A stretch of DNA of 64,000 nt from Glaciimonas sp. (GCA_012927625.1 JABBOV010000004.1:226124-290123); one strand, 5' to 3'; positions 49,989-61,613 are shown, counted from the first letter of the stretch. Translations and numbers: made by a program. Notes: a model not told the origin generated them from the letters alone.

Positions 49989-51146
49989 TTACTTCAACAA
50001 TACGAATTTAGCGCCTTTGGCGATATTGACGATTGCATCCTGCTGTGCGTCGTAACCGGCTTCTTTGCCGCCTGCTGCTGCGGCACGGCGGAAAACAAAG
50101 TTGCCGGTGGCGCCGTCGAATTTGACGTTCGGCAGCGCATCACGCAATGCCAACCGGTCTTTTTCGAGGTTGCCGCTCAGCGTCACTTTTTTCAGTGCAG
50201 CAGCGACGATATACATGCCGTCGTAAGCTTGTGCCGCAAATTGATCCGGCTCAGCGCTGAACTTGGCCTGGTAGGCAGCCATGAATTTCTGGTTGGCAGC
50301 ACTCTGGTTTTCACCCGACCACGGGCTGCCCATCACGGTGTTTTCAGCCGCATTTTTGGCGATTTCAAACAGCTTTGGCGAATTGAAACCATTGCCGCCG
50401 ATGAACGGCTGCTTCATGCCCAGCGCACGGGTTTGCAAGATAATATTACCGGCTTCTTCTGCCAGACAGGAGCAGACGATGGCATCTGGATTGCCAGCCT
50501 TGATCTTGGTCAGTTGCGCCTTGAAATCGACATCGCCCTTGGCATAGGTTTCGGTATCGGTGACCGAAATTTTTTGCGCTGCCAGCACCGTTTTGAAAAC
50601 GTCGTAACCGTTCTTGGTGAAAGCGTCATCGTTGCCATATATCACGGCCACTTTCTTGATGCCGAAATGTTTGACCGCAGCGCGAGTGGTAACCGGCAAC
50701 ACGTCGGCTTCCATGACTGAATTGCGGAAAGTGAAGGGGCCCATATTGGTGATGCCTTCGGCGGTATTGCTGGTGCCAAACACAACGGTTTTGGCGGCAT
50801 TGGCAATCGGGTCTGCGGCAAATGCCGAATTCGACAGCGTCGGGCCGAAGACCATCAGGGACTTATTCTGAAAAATTAGTTTTTTGAAGACATTGATCGC
50901 TTCTTCTTTTTTGCCTTGTTCGTCTTCCACCACCAGCGCGATCTTGTTACCGTTGACGCCGCCTTTGGCGTTGATTTCTTCGCTTGCCAGGGTGAGGCCG
51001 TTCTTGATTGCAATCCCGTACTTTGCGGCCGGACCCGTCAGCGCTTCGGCGGCACCAATCTTGATGTCGGCTGCCAGCACGCTGCCAGCTAGCCCGGCGC
51101 CGATCAGCGCAACAGAAAGTTTTTTGATCATGTTATTGGATTGCAT
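49989..51146 (-). CDS. livK: Branched-chain amino acid ABC transporter substrate-binding protein
   Basis: Periplasmic binding protein of the LivJ/LivK type, 385 residues, first gene of the operon. A signal peptide (KKLSVALIGAGLAGSVLA, cleavage before ADIKIG) precedes the mature protein, with family blocks GPAAKYGIAIKNGLTLASEE and GVNGNKIALVVEDEQGK. ATG 51146 has AGGAG six bases upstream. A Cys pair (AIVCSCLAEEAG) in the mature part is unusual for such proteins. Ligand identity is not certain from sequence. Confidence 0.93.
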   Translation of the reverse strand: MQSNNMIKKLSVALIGAGLAGSVLAADIKIGAAEALTGPAAKYGIAIKNGLTLASEEINAKGGVNGNKIALVVEDEQGKKEEAINVFKKLIFQNKSLMVFGPTLSNSAFAADPIANAAKTVVFGTSNTAEGITNMGPFTFRNSVMEADVLPVTTRAAVKHFGIKKVAVIYGNDDAFTKNGYDVFKTVLAAQKISVTDTETYAKGDVDFKAQLTKIKAGNPDAIVCSCLAEEAGNIILQTRALGMKQPFIGGNGFNSPKLFEIAKNAAENTVMGSPWSGENQSAANQKFMAAYQAKFSAEPDQFAAQAYDGMYIVAAALKKVTLSGNLEKDRLALRDALPNVKFDGATGNFVFRRAAAAGGKEAGYDAQQDAIVNIAKGAKFVLLK

Positions 51147-51261
51147 GTGTGCTCCTGAGTGTAATTTAATTATTTTGCGTTTTAAAGAATACCGCGTATT
51201 GCCTGCGCAGAGTGATAAAAACATTTGCAGGGAAGTTGGAGGAGTGTTCTGGTAACCCGGT

Positions 51262-52656
51262 TTAGCGCAACTGCTGCCGGGCATTGGCAATAGCTGCCTT
51301 TACCTGATTCGGTGCGGTACCGCCGATATGGTCGCGGGCGGCGACTGAGCCTTCCAGGGTTAGCACAGCGAAGATGTCTGCCTCGACCAAGCTGGAGAAA
51401 GTGCGCAGCTCGTCCAGCGTCAGGTCGGTCAGATCGCAGCCGCGATCCACGCAAGTGCGCACGGCGCGGGCTACCGCTTCGTGCGCATCGCGAAATGGCA
51501 AACCTTTCTTGACCAGATAATCGGCCAGATCGGTGGCGGTGGCGAATCCTTGCAGTGCGGCCGCGCGCATGGTGTCGGCCTTGACCGTGATGCCGGTTGC
51601 CATGTCGGCGAAGATGCGCAGCGTATCCGTCAAGGTATCGACGGTATCGAACAGCGGCTCCTTGTCTTCCTGATTGTCCTTGTTGTACGCCAACGGCTGG
51701 CCTTTCATCAGGGTCAACAAGGCGATCAGATGACCGTTGACACGGCCGGTTTTGCCGCGTGCCAGTTCCGGCACGTCCGGGTTTTTCTTTTGCGGCATGA
51801 TTGACGAGCCGGTGCAGAAGCGGTCGGCGATGTCGATGAAGCCGACCCGCGGACTCATCCAGATCACCAGTTCTTCCGACATGCGCGAGATGTGCGTCAT
51901 CACCAATGCGGCGGCCGCGCAGAATTCGATGGCGAAGTCGCGGTCGGATACTGCGTCCAGCGAATTGCGGCAGACTGCATCGAAGCCGAGCGTTTTGGCG
52001 ACGCGTTCGCGGTCGATCGGGAACGTGGTGCCGGCCAGCGCAGCCGCGCCCAACGGCAAGCGGTTGACGCGGCGGCGGCAGTCGGCCATGCGCTCGGCGT
52101 CGCGGCTGAACATTTCGACATAGGCCAGCATGTGGTGGCCGAAAGTGATCGGCTGCGCTACCTGCATGTGGGTAAAGCCCGGCATGATGGTGTCGGCATG
52201 TTGTTCGGCCAAGTCCAGCAGCGCCAGCCGGAACGCCTGCAGCAGCGCCGTGATGTCGTCAATCGCGGCGCGCAGATACAAGCGGATGTCGGTGGCGACC
52301 TGGTCGTTGCGCGAGCGGCCGGTGTGCAAGCGCTTGCCGGCGTCGCCGACCAGTTCGGTCAAGCGCTTTTCGATGTTCAGGTGCACGTCTTCCAGGTCGA
52401 GCAGCCATTCGAATTGGCCGGCCTCGATTTCGGCCCGGATTTGCGTCATGCCGCGCTGAATTTCTGCATAATCGGCCGGGTTGATGATGCCGGTGGCGCA
52501 CAGCATTTCGGCATGGGCAAGCGAACCTTCGATGTCGAACTGGGCCAGGCGCTTGTCGAAAAATACCGAAGCGGTATAACGTTTGACCAGATCGGATACC
52601 GGTTCGGAGAAACGTGCTGACCACGCTTCGCTTTTTTTGGAGAGTTGTGCTGTCAT
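51262..52656 (-). CDS. argH: Argininosuccinate lyase
   Basis: Splits argininosuccinate into arginine and fumarate, last step of arginine synthesis. The 464-residue protein has [19 protein letters not shown], the mobile catalytic loop [19 protein letters not shown] and [18 protein letters not shown] 52656 ([20 protein letters not shown]) is preferred. It is divergent from algZ; the association of argH with algZ/algR and hem genes is also known from Pseudomonas. Confidence 0.96.
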   Translation of the reverse strand: MTAQLSKKSEAWSARFSEPVSDLVKRYTASVFFDKRLAQFDIEGSLAHAEMLCATGIINPADYAEIQRGMTQIRAEIEAGQFEWLLDLEDVHLNIEKRLTELVGDAGKRLHTGRSRNDQVATDIRLYLRAAIDDITALLQAFRLALLDLAEQHADTIMPGFTHMQVAQPITFGHHMLAYVEMFSRDAERMADCRRRVNRLPLGAAALAGTTFPIDRERVAKTLGFDAVCRNSLDAVSDRDFAIEFCAAAALVMTHISRMSEELVIWMSPRVGFIDIADRFCTGSSIMPQKKNPDVPELARGKTGRVNGHLIALLTLMKGQPLAYNKDNQEDKEPLFDTVDTLTDTLRIFADMATGITVKADTMRAAALQGFATATDLADYLVKKGLPFRDAHEAVARAVRTCVDRGCDLTDLTLDELRTFSSLVEADIFAVLTLEGSVAARDHIGGTAPNQVKAAIANARQQLR

Positions 52657-52783
52657 AATTGGGTCCAAGTTTGGGTCTTAATGAATCCCCCGATTATAAA
52701 TAGGACTTGCGCACAACAGGCGGAAATAAGTCCAACCTGCGGGCCGGGCCTGGCTTGCGCACTGGAATTTATTTAAAAAAATG

Positions 52784-52855
52784 GGAGTATGCCAAAAAAT
52801 AAGCATATCTCCGCATTATTATTATGCGTAATTGAAAAATACATTATGTAGTATG
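52784..52855 (+). repeat. Dispersed GAGTATG intergenic element, copy 5
   Basis: Begins GGAGTATGCC and ends GTAGTATG. Contains the hairpins TATGC-N9-GCATA and CGCAT-N6-ATGCG, and the block GAAAAATACATTATG. This is the only copy in a divergent gap (argH / algZ), 51 bp before the algZ start. Confidence 0.78.
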
Positions 52856-52906
52856 TTTTTCATGAAGCCGCCTCTTCCATTTTATGAATCGGATTAACGC
52901 TCGCCC

Positions 52907-53968
52907 ATGTCGCTCTTCATGATTCCTCGCAGTGCAGCAACGGATACGGTCATTCCCGACTGTTGCAATATCGGCGTGATGTTTCGCTCGATGCTGGCGG
53001 TCAATCTGGCAGTTTTGCTAGCTGTGATTTTGCACAATGACAGTGTGCGGGTGGGTTTGATCGATTTTGTCGAATCGTCGATCGTGATAGAACTGGCTGG
53101 CCTGTGGTCGCTTTTTATTCTGTGCGGTCTGCGCCGGTTTCGGGCCGTGCGCCATGCTCGCCGCTGGGCCCAGCGCATCCTGTGCATGCTGGTGCCGGCG
53201 CTGGTGACGGCGGCGATCATCCGTTTCTTATCTTCTTTCGAGGGCTACGCCAGTAGCTTTCCCCATTTGACGGTGCCGGGCGGTGTGCTGGCGGCGGCTT
53301 TGTTTGGGATTGCGCTGCAACATTACTTCGAGTTGCGCACCCGCGCCTTTTCGCCGGCCTTGGTGGAGGCGCGCTTGCAAGCCTTGCAGGCGCGCATCCG
53401 TCCGCATTTCCTGTTCAACAGCCTGAACGCGGTATTGTCCCTGATCCGCACCGCGCCGCGCCAGGCCGAAACCGCGCTGGAGGATTTGGCTGATCTGTTT
53501 CGCGTATGCATGCGCGATGCGCGCAACATGACCAGTCTGGAAGAAGAAATCCGGCTGTGCCGCCAATACCTGTCAATTGAGAAAATTCGCCTGGGTGAGC
53601 GCTTGCAGGTGCACTGGGAGCGCGGCAACGTCAGCGACGCGACCCTGCGCCGCGCCCAAGTGCCGGCGCTGTTGCTGCAACCTCTGCTGGAAAACGCGGT
53701 GCATTACGGCGTCGAACCGGTCAGCGCGCCATCCGTGATTTCCGTGCGCCTGCATCGTTCCATCGACCGCATTCAAATTGTCATCACCAATTCCTATCAT
53801 GGTCAGGGCCAGAGCGCTGGTGGCAAGACCGGCAACAACATGGCGTTAATTAATATTCGCGAGCGGCTGGCGCTGTTATTCGATGTCGAGGCGCAATTGA
53901 CTACCTCCGTGGTGGCGGGGAAATTCAAGGTGCACCTGCGTTTTCCTTATTTGAAGAGCCCAGTATGA
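52907..53968 (+). CDS. algZ: LytS/AlgZ-type sensor histidine kinase
   Basis: Membrane-bound kinase of the His_kinase (LytS/FimS/AlgZ) family, 353 residues. Four hydrophobic segments lie in residues 25-150, then the H-box RPHFLFNSLNAVLSLIRT with the phosphorylated His, and the N-box LLLQPLLENAVHYGVEP. It lacks the usual G1 ATP-lid wording, as expected for this family. It precedes the LytTR regulator algR by 10 bp. In Pseudomonas this pair controls alginate and type IV pili; the targets here are unknown. Confidence 0.9.
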   Translation: MSLFMIPRSAATDTVIPDCCNIGVMFRSMLAVNLAVLLAVILHNDSVRVGLIDFVESSIVIELAGLWSLFILCGLRRFRAVRHARRWAQRILCMLVPALVTAAIIRFLSSFEGYASSFPHLTVPGGVLAAALFGIALQHYFELRTRAFSPALVEARLQALQARIRPHFLFNSLNAVLSLIRTAPRQAETALEDLADLFRVCMRDARNMTSLEEEIRLCRQYLSIEKIRLGERLQVHWERGNVSDATLRRAQVPALLLQPLLENAVHYGVEPVSAPSVISVRLHRSIDRIQIVITNSYHGQGQSAGGKTGNNMALINIRERLALLFDVEAQLTTSVVAGKFKVHLRFPYLKSPV

Positions 53969-53978
53969 AAAAAACAGC

Positions 53979-54779
53979 ATGAAGTTGCGTTTGTTCATTG
54001 CCGATGACGAAGCTCCGGCGCGCGTGAGGCTGACCACTCTGTTGGGCGATATCGCTGCAGAATGTCCGAATCTGATTGTCGGCGAAGCCGATAACGCCGC
54101 GCAGGCGCTGATCGGGATTGCTCACAGCAAGCCCGATATTCTGTTGCTGGATGTGCACATGCCTGGCATGAGCGGAATAGCGCTGGCAGCGCAATTGGCC
54201 GAAGCGCAGGCACCGACGCCCGCGATCATTTTTATTACCGCGCACGATGCATATGCGTTGGACGCCTTTGAGGTGCAGGCGCTCGATTACTTGCTGAAGC
54301 CGGTGCGGGCATCCCGTCTGGCGGACGCGTTAAGACGTTTCAAGCCGCTGCCTGCGGTACCTGTACTGGGCCGCGGCGAGTCCCTGTTGCCCAGCGCCGC
54401 CGATCAGGAGCCGGACCGGCGTCGGCATTTTTCGGTGCAGGAGCGTACTCGGGTCTTGTTGGTGCCGATCGACGATGTGCTGTACCTGAAAGCCGAATTA
54501 AAGTACGTAACCCTGCATACCCGGGCGCGGGAATACTTGATCGAGGCGTCGCTGGTCTCGCTGGAGCACGAGTTGGCTGCAACCTTCGTGCGCGTTCATC
54601 GGAATGCCTTGGTAGCGCGCAGCGCCATTTGTGGCGTAGAACGTGCAAGCGGCCTGGGGCATGAGGGCGAGGATCAGGGTAAAGGCGGAGATTACTGGCA
54701 AGTGATTCTGCGCGATGTAAGCGAGCGCCTGCCCATTTCGCGCCGCCAATGGCCGGTGCTCAAAGCGCTGGTGCGCTGA
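53979..54779 (+). CDS. algR: LytTR-family response regulator AlgR
   Basis: Two-component regulator, 266 residues. The N-terminal receiver has the acidic pair in FIADDEAPARV, phospho-acceptor Asp58 (LLLDVHMPGMSG) and the conserved Lys in DYLLKPVRASR. A linker follows, then a C-terminal LytTR DNA-binding domain from about residue 150 (VLYLKAELKYVTLHT, FVRVHRNALVARSAI). It is coupled to algZ upstream. Confidence 0.92.
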   Translation: MKLRLFIADDEAPARVRLTTLLGDIAAECPNLIVGEADNAAQALIGIAHSKPDILLLDVHMPGMSGIALAAQLAEAQAPTPAIIFITAHDAYALDAFEVQALDYLLKPVRASRLADALRRFKPLPAVPVLGRGESLLPSAADQEPDRRRHFSVQERTRVLLVPIDDVLYLKAELKYVTLHTRAREYLIEASLVSLEHELAATFVRVHRNALVARSAICGVERASGLGHEGEDQGKGGDYWQVILRDVSERLPISRRQWPVLKALVR

Positions 54780-54823
54780 TGGTACGTTGATGGCGTACTG
54801 ATCAAGCCGTTATAAAAATACTT

Positions 54824-54891
54824 GGAGTATATTAAAAAATTGTGCATTCACCGCATATATTACGTGCGTAAATAATATTTACAGGTGTATG
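54824..54891 (+). repeat. Dispersed GAGTATG intergenic element, copy 6
   Basis: Begins GGAGTATATT and ends GGTGTATG. Contains GTGCATTCACCGCATATATT and CGCA-N9-TGCG. It fills the convergent gap between algR and the ppc-permease gene and ends seven bases before that gene's stop codon. Confidence 0.7.
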
Positions 54892-54897
54892 TATATT

Positions 54898-57800
54898 TTA
54901 TTTCTGAAAGAAAATCAGCGTCATCACAGCGCCGGTAATAATTACCACGGTACGCACCGCCTTGGCCGGCATTTTGCGCGCCAGCCGGCCGCCTAAATAC
55001 CCGCCGAGTGTGGAACAGACCATCATGGCAAATGCCAGCGGCCAGTTGATGGCGTCGCCCAGCGCGTAGACCAGCACCGAGATTGCCGTCAACACGGCAG
55101 ACGCAATATTCTTCAAGCCATTCATGCTGTTCATGTTGGTTTCACCCAGCAGCGCAAATGCAGCCAGCAAAAGAATCCCGAGCCCGCCGTTGAAATAGCC
55201 ACCGTAAATGGCAACCAGAAATACGACAATCGACGGCCAGACCGAGCCCGCTGCAAAACCGGCAGTTCCGGCAGATTCAGCAGTGCTGGCATAGCGGTTG
55301 GCTAGCTTTCCGCCAAATGCAAACAGGCAGGTCGCGGCCAGCAATAGCCACGGAATGATGCGACGAAAACCGGCGTCCGAGGTCGCCAGCAGCAGCGACG
55401 CTCCGATCAGGCCGCCGATTAAACTGAATACGACCAATTTTTTCATGGTCATGGAGCGCAGACTGCCGAGGTCGTCCTTGAAGGCAAGCGCGCCTGTGAC
55501 GTAGCCCGGCAGTAATGCGGCGGTGCCGGTTGCGTTGGCCATAATCGGCGGCACGCCGACCAATACCAGTGCTGGAAAGGTCAAAAAACTGCCACCACCG
55601 GCGATCGCATTCAAGCCGCCGGCAAACAGCGCCGCAGTACAAATTATCAGCCAGTGCATTAAAGTCATGACGGTCGAATCGGGTCGTGCAAAATAGGGTA
55701 TTTTGCGGTGATGGATAAACTGAAAAATTAAGTGGCGTAGACCTGCCGCAATACCGTTGATCGACAAGTGGATGCCGCGATGGACGCGCTGGTCGATCTT
55801 GTCGGGGTCAAGCGCCCCAGCGCGGTGCCGCTTGATGAGTTCAACCTGCAAGTGATTGAGCGGATCGAGATAGGCGAAGCGACTCTGGATCGAGCGCGCA
55901 AGTGAAGGATTGCTCGCTAGCCGTTCGGTGGCGCCAGTGATGGTTTCCAGACATTGCGTGGTGCGTTCGTGTTCTGCCACAATCCGTTTGAAAACGCTGG
56001 TACGCAGTTTTTTGTCGGCCACCAGTCCGGCGTAGCGGGAGGCGACTGCAAGGTCGGTTTTGGCCAGCACCATGTCCATATTCGACAGCAGAGTGGCAAA
56101 AAACGGCCATTCGCGAAACATCGCGCGCAGGGTGGCGACTTTTTTAGCTTGCGCTTTTTCGTCACCCTCGTTCATCCATTCGGATACGGCGCTGCCGAAG
56201 CCATACCAGCCCGGCAGCAGCAAACGACATTGACCCCAGGAAAAGCCCCACGGGATTGCCCGCAAGTCTTCGATGCGGCGGGTCGATTTGCGCGAGGCGG
56301 GACGCGAGCCGATGTTGAGTTCGGCGATCTCGGCAATCGGCGTGGCAGAGAAAAAATAATCGGTAAAACCCGGTGTTTCGTATACCAGATTGCGGTAGGC
56401 GGAATAAGCGCGTTCGGACAATTCGCCCATCGCTTGCTCAAATTCCTGCAGCTTTTTGGTATGGCGCGCGTCGGAGTCCGAGATCGACGGCATCAGGCTG
56501 GCTTCGAGTGTTGCAGCCACTAGCAGCTCCAGGTTGCGACGGCCAATTTCAGCATTCGAGAACTTGGAGGCGATGATTTCGCCTTGCTCGGTCAAGCGAA
56601 TCTGGCCGTTCACGGTGCCATGCGGTTGCGCCAGGATCGCTTCGTAGCTGGAGCCGCCGCCGCGCCCTACTGTGCCGCCGCGGCCGTGGAACAGGCGCAG
56701 TTTAACGCCGGCGTGATCGAATACTTTGACCAGCGCGTTTTCAGCCTTGTACAGTTCCCAGTTGGACGTCAGAAAGCCGCCATCTTTATTGGAGTCCGAG
56801 TAACCCAGCATGACTTCTTGCAACTGGCCTTGTTGCGCCAGTTGCCGGGCAAATTCCGGTAGCGCCATCAATTCCTGCATGATGGCAGCAGCGCGGCGCA
56901 GATCGGGGATGGTCTCGAACAGCGGAATCACCATCAGGTCGTGCCTGGTTTCGCTTGTCGGCAGTGCGCCGGGGTCCGATTGCGAACGCAGCAAACCGGT
57001 TTCTTTTTGCAGCAGCAGCACTTCAAGCAGGTCGGACACGGTTTCGGTGTGCGAGATGATGTAGTTGCGGATCGCACGATCCCCGAAACGGAGCCTGATC
57101 TGGCGCGCCGCGCGCAGCACCGATAGTTCGGAATTGGTCAGGTCCGAGTAGGCAATGTAGGGTGAATACATCAGACGCGGCTGGCTCAACTCTTGGCGCA
57201 GCAAGGCAATTTTTTGTTCTTCGTGTAGTGCGGTGTAATTTTTTTCCACCCCGGAGTGGGCGAACAATTCTGCCAGAACGATTTCATGCACGTCTGAAGT
57301 CTGGCGCATATCCAGGGTAGCCAAATGGAAACCGAATATTTCAGCGGCCCGCATTAAGGACGACAGGCGTGGCTTGATCAAGGCGGCGGCGTGGTGCGAC
57401 TTCAGTGATTCGGCGACGATATTGAGGTCAAAAGTGAGTTCGGTAGCTGCCGCGTAAGGTGCCGCGTGGCCGATTTCATGGCGCAGGATGTTGGTTACGC
57501 CCAGCGCGCGTGCGGTTGCCGCCAGCCTTGCGTACACGCCGACCAGCGCGCGCCGGTAAGGCTCATCGGCGCGGTGGGCCGACGTGTCGGGCGAGGCATC
57601 GGCTAGCGCTTGCAGTTGCGGCGAGACAGCAACCAGCAAGGTGGAACTGGAAAGTTCCGCACCAAGCAGATGAACTTCGCTCAAGTAAAATTCAATAATG
57701 GTGGCTGATTGACGCCCCAGCGCATGCTGCATAGTGTCTGCGTTGACGTTCGGATTACCATCCCGATCGCCGCCAATCCAGCTGCCCATCTGCAGATAGG

Positions 57801-58584
57801 CTGGAGTATCGGACGGCCTGGCATCGAACGCGAACTGGGTGGCGATTTCGGCTTCAATATCGTTATACAAACCAGGCAGTTCATGCAGGAAAGTGATGCG
57901 ATAGTAAGACAGCGCATTTTCGATTTCGTCGGCCACGGTCAGTTTGGAATAGCGCAACATGCGGGTTTGCCACAATGTGACGACGCACGCATGCAGCAGT
58001 TCCGTGTTGCCGGCCAGCTCTTTGGGTGTCATCGGATGATCGCGCTCGGCCAACAGGCGGGCGATTTCGCGCTCTGCATCCAGGATGCTTTTACGCTGCA
58101 CTTCTGTTGGGTGAGCGGTCAATACTGGAGAAATGAGTGCGTGCTTGAAAAAATCATGAATCGCGTCGCCGGTCACGCCGGCATTGTCGAGCCTGGACAA
58201 GGCAAACGCGACGCTGCCCTGTTGCGGCGCGGAACCGGCCAGCAAATGCGCGCGGCGACGGCGGTTATGGTGCTGGTCTTCAGCAATGTTGGCCAGATGC
58301 GAAAAGTAGGAAAAGGCGCGCACCACCGTAATGGTCTCGTCGCGGGTCAATTTCTTGAGCAACTTATTCAGGTCGACGCCGGACTGGGTTTCTGCATCGC
58401 GGCGAAAGCGCACCGCCGCCTGGCGTATGGTTTCCACCACATCATAAACAGCACCGCCCTCCTGATCGCGCAGCACATCTCCTAGCAGGCGGCCTAACAG
58501 ACGTATGTCCTCTTTCAGCGGGGCATCCTTGTCGACACTCGGTTGGTTGGCGGGGTGCCGGGTACTGATGTTTTTTTTAGTCAT
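54898..58584 (-). CDS. ppc: Phosphoenolpyruvate carboxylase fused in frame to a TauE/SafE (TSUP) permease
   Basis: One uninterrupted frame of 1228 residues. Residues 1-950 are a complete PEP carboxylase (PEP plus bicarbonate to oxaloacetate): [43 protein letters not shown] and [13 protein letters not shown] are intact. At the C-terminus, where the family ends NGIAAGxRNTG, this frame reads NGIAAGLRH and runs on. A TAA just after this point (55730-55728) is out of frame, so a small deletion or other indel has removed the stop. After a 22-residue linker, residues 973-1228 form a TSUP permease ([40 protein letters not shown]) whose own ATG is at 55668. The permease has no clear ribosome-binding site. 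Either a true fusion or two proteins plus a sequencing or assembly error. Confidence 0.85.
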   Translation of the reverse strand: MTKKNISTRHPANQPSVDKDAPLKEDIRLLGRLLGDVLRDQEGGAVYDVVETIRQAAVRFRRDAETQSGVDLNKLLKKLTRDETITVVRAFSYFSHLANIAEDQHHNRRRRAHLLAGSAPQQGSVAFALSRLDNAGVTGDAIHDFFKHALISPVLTAHPTEVQRKSILDAEREIARLLAERDHPMTPKELAGNTELLHACVVTLWQTRMLRYSKLTVADEIENALSYYRITFLHELPGLYNDIEAEIATQFAFDARPSDTPAYLQMGSWIGGDRDGNPNVNADTMQHALGRQSATIIEFYLSEVHLLGAELSSSTLLVAVSPQLQALADASPDTSAHRADEPYRRALVGVYARLAATARALGVTNILRHEIGHAAPYAAATELTFDLNIVAESLKSHHAAALIKPRLSSLMRAAEIFGFHLATLDMRQTSDVHEIVLAELFAHSGVEKNYTALHEEQKIALLRQELSQPRLMYSPYIAYSDLTNSELSVLRAARQIRLRFGDRAIRNYIISHTETVSDLLEVLLLQKETGLLRSQSDPGALPTSETRHDLMVIPLFETIPDLRRAAAIMQELMALPEFARQLAQQGQLQEVMLGYSDSNKDGGFLTSNWELYKAENALVKVFDHAGVKLRLFHGRGGTVGRGGGSSYEAILAQPHGTVNGQIRLTEQGEIIASKFSNAEIGRRNLELLVAATLEASLMPSISDSDARHTKKLQEFEQAMGELSERAYSAYRNLVYETPGFTDYFFSATPIAEIAELNIGSRPASRKSTRRIEDLRAIPWGFSWGQCRLLLPGWYGFGSAVSEWMNEGDEKAQAKKVATLRAMFREWPFFATLLSNMDMVLAKTDLAVASRYAGLVADKKLRTSVFKRIVAEHERTTQCLETITGATERLASNPSLARSIQSRFAYLDPLNHLQVELIKRHRAGALDPDKIDQRVHRGIHLSINGIAAGLRHLIFQFIHHRKIPYFARPDSTVMTLMHWLIICTAALFAGGLNAIAGGGSFLTFPALVLVGVPPIMANATGTAALLPGYVTGALAFKDDLGSLRSMTMKKLVVFSLIGGLIGASLLLATSDAGFRRIIPWLLLAATCLFAFGGKLANRYASTAESAGTAGFAAGSVWPSIVVFLVAIYGGYFNGGLGILLLAAFALLGETNMNSMNGLKNIASAVLTAISVLVYALGDAINWPLAFAMMVCSTLGGYLGGRLARKMPAKAVRTVVIITGAVMTLIFFQK

Positions 58585-58760
58585 GATGAACGAATGTAAT
58601 CCGTTTTGATCTGGTGAGGAAAATGGCCTTTAGCCATGAATGGCAGAGGTCGCGTGATAACATTTGGCCTCAAGCATGTGCGTAACGGCATGGGTTTGAC
58701 GCGGCATCCATGTCGGTTAAATAGAAATACTCCGCAGAAAATAATTCATCGAAAGAGCCT

Positions 58761-59711
58761 GTGTTGAAAGAATCTTCTCCCTCGAAATTGCGTATCGTAT
58801 CGCGCGAAAGCCGTCTTGCCATGTGGCAGGCTGAACATGTGCGCTCCCGTTTGTCCGAATTATATCCGCAGTGCCACATAGAAATTCTCGGGATCACCAC
58901 GCGCGGCGATCAAATTCTGGATCGTGCGTTGTCTAAAGTGGGTGGCAAGGGCTTGTTCGTCAAGGAACTGGAAGTCGCCATGCAGGAGGGGCGGGCCGAC
59001 TTTGCCGTGCACTCTCTTAAAGATGTGCCGATGAATCTGCCAGATGGCTTTTGTCTGGCAGCGGTGATGCAGCGCGAAGATCCACGCGATGCTTTCGTCT
59101 CCAATGATTATGCGTCGTTGGATGCGCTGCCGCATGGCGCCGTGGTAGGTACCAGCAGCTTGCGCCGGCAGGCACTGATCGCCGCGCGTTACCCGCATCT
59201 GCTGATACGGCCGTTGCGCGGCAATCTCGATACCCGACTGGCTAAACTCGACCGGGGCGAATACGCAGCCATTATCTTGGCGGCGGCAGGCTTGATGCGG
59301 CTCGGCGCGACTACGCGCATTCGTTGCGTGCTGGAGCCGGAACAAAGTTTGCCGGCGGCAGGGCAAGGTGCGATGGCAATCGAGATCCAGTCCGAGCGCG
59401 CTGACCTGAAAGCCTGGCTGGCGCCGCTGGCGCACCAAGCAACTACTCAGGCGGTGCTGGCCGAGCGCGCAGTATCGCGGGTGTTTGGCGGCAGTTGCCA
59501 GATTCCGCTGGCTGCGTTTGCTACGCTGGATGGGGCCACGCTGCGCCTACGTGCGATGGTGGCTACGCCGGACGGTCAGCGAATGGCAACAGCAGAAGCA
59601 TTTGGCCCCGCTGATGCGCCGGAAGCTCTTGGGCGCCAAGTGGCTGAAGCACTGGCTACGCAAGATGCGGCCGGAATACTTGCTGCATGCACTCCTGACG
59701 CCGCCGAATGA
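58761..59711 (+). CDS. hemC: Porphobilinogen deaminase (hydroxymethylbilane synthase)
   Basis: Polymerises four porphobilinogen units to hydroxymethylbilane. The 316-residue protein has the catalytic Asp region [51 protein letters not shown] and the dipyrromethane-cofactor Cys in [13 protein letters not shown]. The start is GTG 58761 or the adjacent TTG 58764; both follow GAAAGAG. It overlaps hemD by four bases. Confidence 0.95.
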   Translation: MLKESSPSKLRIVSRESRLAMWQAEHVRSRLSELYPQCHIEILGITTRGDQILDRALSKVGGKGLFVKELEVAMQEGRADFAVHSLKDVPMNLPDGFCLAAVMQREDPRDAFVSNDYASLDALPHGAVVGTSSLRRQALIAARYPHLLIRPLRGNLDTRLAKLDRGEYAAIILAAAGLMRLGATTRIRCVLEPEQSLPAAGQGAMAIEIQSERADLKAWLAPLAHQATTQAVLAERAVSRVFGGSCQIPLAAFATLDGATLRLRAMVATPDGQRMATAEAFGPADAPEALGRQVAEALATQDAAGILAACTPDAAE

Positions 59712-60499
59712 GCAAGGCAAATGAAATGTGCAAGACAGTGGTCATAACCCGCCCGCTTGCGCAAGCCGGGCCACTTGCGCAACAAGTGGCGGCCTTGGGG
59801 CGTGCCGCCGTCATATTCCCTTTGCTGGAAATCCACCCGTTGCCGGATTCCACCGCGTTGCAAGCGGTGCTGGCCGATCTGACGCAGTTCTCGATGGTGG
59901 CGTTCGTGAGCCCGAATGCGATTCATGCTGCGTTTGCCTATCTTTCGCATTGGCCGGCCGAAGTCGCTATTGCGGTGGTAGGAGAGGGGAGCCGGGCCGC
60001 ACTGGCCGAACATGGCGTGAGTGACGCCAACGCCACCATTCATTGTCCACGCGACCCGCTACGAACCGACTCGCAAACTTTGCTGGAAGTACTGGATATC
60101 GAAGCCTTGCGCGGCAGCAGGGTGTTGATTGTGCGCGGCGAGAGCGGGCGTGAATTGTTGGCCGATGCGTTACGCCGGAGCGGCGCCAGCGTCACCCAGG
60201 TTGCGGCATATCGACGCACTGCTCCAGAACCGAGTCCGGCAGTTCTGCAGCAATTGCAGAGCTTGCTGGATGTCGAATCCGATTGGATCATCACCAGTTC
60301 CGAAGCTTTGCACATCCTGATGGACTTGGTGAAACAGATTGCCGGCACTGAATATGTTGTAAAAATGCAACGCAAGCACTTGATCGTTCCGCACAGTCGC
60401 ATTGCGGAAGTTGCCAAAAACTTGTGGTTCAACAATGTCACCCTGACCGGATCAGGCGACGAACGACTGCTAGCCGCGTTACAATCCAGCCATGAATGA
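59708..60499 (+). CDS. hemD: Uroporphyrinogen-III synthase
   Basis: Cyclises hydroxymethylbilane with inversion of ring D. The family is poorly conserved; assignment rests on [72 protein letters not shown] and position between hemC and hemX. The 263-residue length is usual. Its stop lies within the first codons of hemX. Confidence 0.92.
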   Translation: MSKANEMCKTVVITRPLAQAGPLAQQVAALGRAAVIFPLLEIHPLPDSTALQAVLADLTQFSMVAFVSPNAIHAAFAYLSHWPAEVAIAVVGEGSRAALAEHGVSDANATIHCPRDPLRTDSQTLLEVLDIEALRGSRVLIVRGESGRELLADALRRSGASVTQVAAYRRTAPEPSPAVLQQLQSLLDVESDWIITSSEALHILMDLVKQIAGTEYVVKMQRKHLIVPHSRIAEVAKNLWFNNVTLTGSGDERLLAALQSSHE

Positions 60500-61610
60500 G
60501 ACCTCGAATCCTCTGGAAAATAATCCGTCAGCCAAGCCTGCCGCTGCGGTTGGAAATAATAAATTGATGCGATTGCTGCTGCCGATTGGATTACTGGTAT
60601 TGCTGCTTTTAATCGCAGCGCAGTGGTGGACAGCGAAAACCGAGGCTGGCGGTTTGCGCGAAGAGTTGGCGCGCCGCCTGCAAAGTGCAGATTCTATCAA
60701 TAATGAAACCAGGTTAGTCGCCAAGACAAGCCTGGAAAGTTTGAAAGAAATACAAGCCAAGGTGAATGTGCTGGAAAGCAAGCAGGTGGAGGCGCAGAGC
60801 CAGCAATTGGCACTCGAACAACTGTATCAGGCTTTTTCCAGAACCCGCGACGAATGGGCGCTGGCTGAAACCGAACAGGTGCTATCGACTGCCAGCCAGC
60901 AACTGCAATTGGCTGGTAATGTGGCTGGCGCCTTGATTGCCTTGCAAAATGCCGATACCCGTTTGTCCACTTCGGATAAGCCGCAATTTATTCAGATACG
61001 CCGTGCTATTGCGAGCGACCTGGAAAAGCTGAAATCCCTGCCCAACCTGGATTTGACCGGAATTGCTTTGCGTCTTGATAGCGCTATTGCACAAATCGAC
61101 GCTTTGCCATTGCTGTCGGGTGAAAAGCCGCCAGTTTCGGTGCCCAAGCCGAGACCTGTAGCACATAAAAATGTCAAGGCAGCCAAGGCCGATAGCGTAA
61201 CAGCGGGGAATCAAAATGTCAGTGCGCTATGGATGCTGAAATTGCAAGATTCATGGCAAAAAATTTCAGCAGAGATGTGGGGCGATTTGCAGCAGTTGGT
61301 GCGCATTCGCAGCGTCGAGTCGCCCGAGGCGCTATTGCTATCGCCGACGCAGGAATACTACGCCAGGGAAAACCTTAAACTGCGCTTGCTGAATGCCAGG
61401 TTGGCGCTACTGTCGCGCAACGAATCTGCATTTCGCAGCGACATGATCGCCTCGCAAGACGCCATAAGCAAATACTTCGATACCCGCGCCAGGCGCACGC
61501 AAACAGTGCAAACGTTACTGAAGCAAGTGCAGGGCAGCAACCTGTCAATTGAGATGCCAACCTTGGCTGACAGTCTTAATGCAGTGCGTAACTACAAAGC
61601 GAAGCGGTAA
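60492..61610 (+). CDS. hemX: HemX-like membrane protein
   Basis: A 372-residue protein often labelled uroporphyrinogen-III C-methyltransferase, but with no methyltransferase motif. It has a cytoplasmic N-terminal tail, one membrane span (about residues 27-43), a coiled coil (about 50-120) and a helical periplasmic domain with DEWALAETEQVLSTASQQLQ and YYARENLKLRLLNARLALLS, the recognisable HemX blocks. It probably organises late haem synthesis together with HemY. It overlaps hemD by eight bases. Confidence 0.9.
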   Translation: MNETSNPLENNPSAKPAAAVGNNKLMRLLLPIGLLVLLLLIAAQWWTAKTEAGGLREELARRLQSADSINNETRLVAKTSLESLKEIQAKVNVLESKQVEAQSQQLALEQLYQAFSRTRDEWALAETEQVLSTASQQLQLAGNVAGALIALQNADTRLSTSDKPQFIQIRRAIASDLEKLKSLPNLDLTGIALRLDSAIAQIDALPLLSGEKPPVSVPKPRPVAHKNVKAAKADSVTAGNQNVSALWMLKLQDSWQKISAEMWGDLQQLVRIRSVESPEALLLSPTQEYYARENLKLRLLNARLALLSRNESAFRSDMIASQDAISKYFDTRARRTQTVQTLLKQVQGSNLSIEMPTLADSLNAVRNYKAKR

Positions 61611-61613
61611 GAT

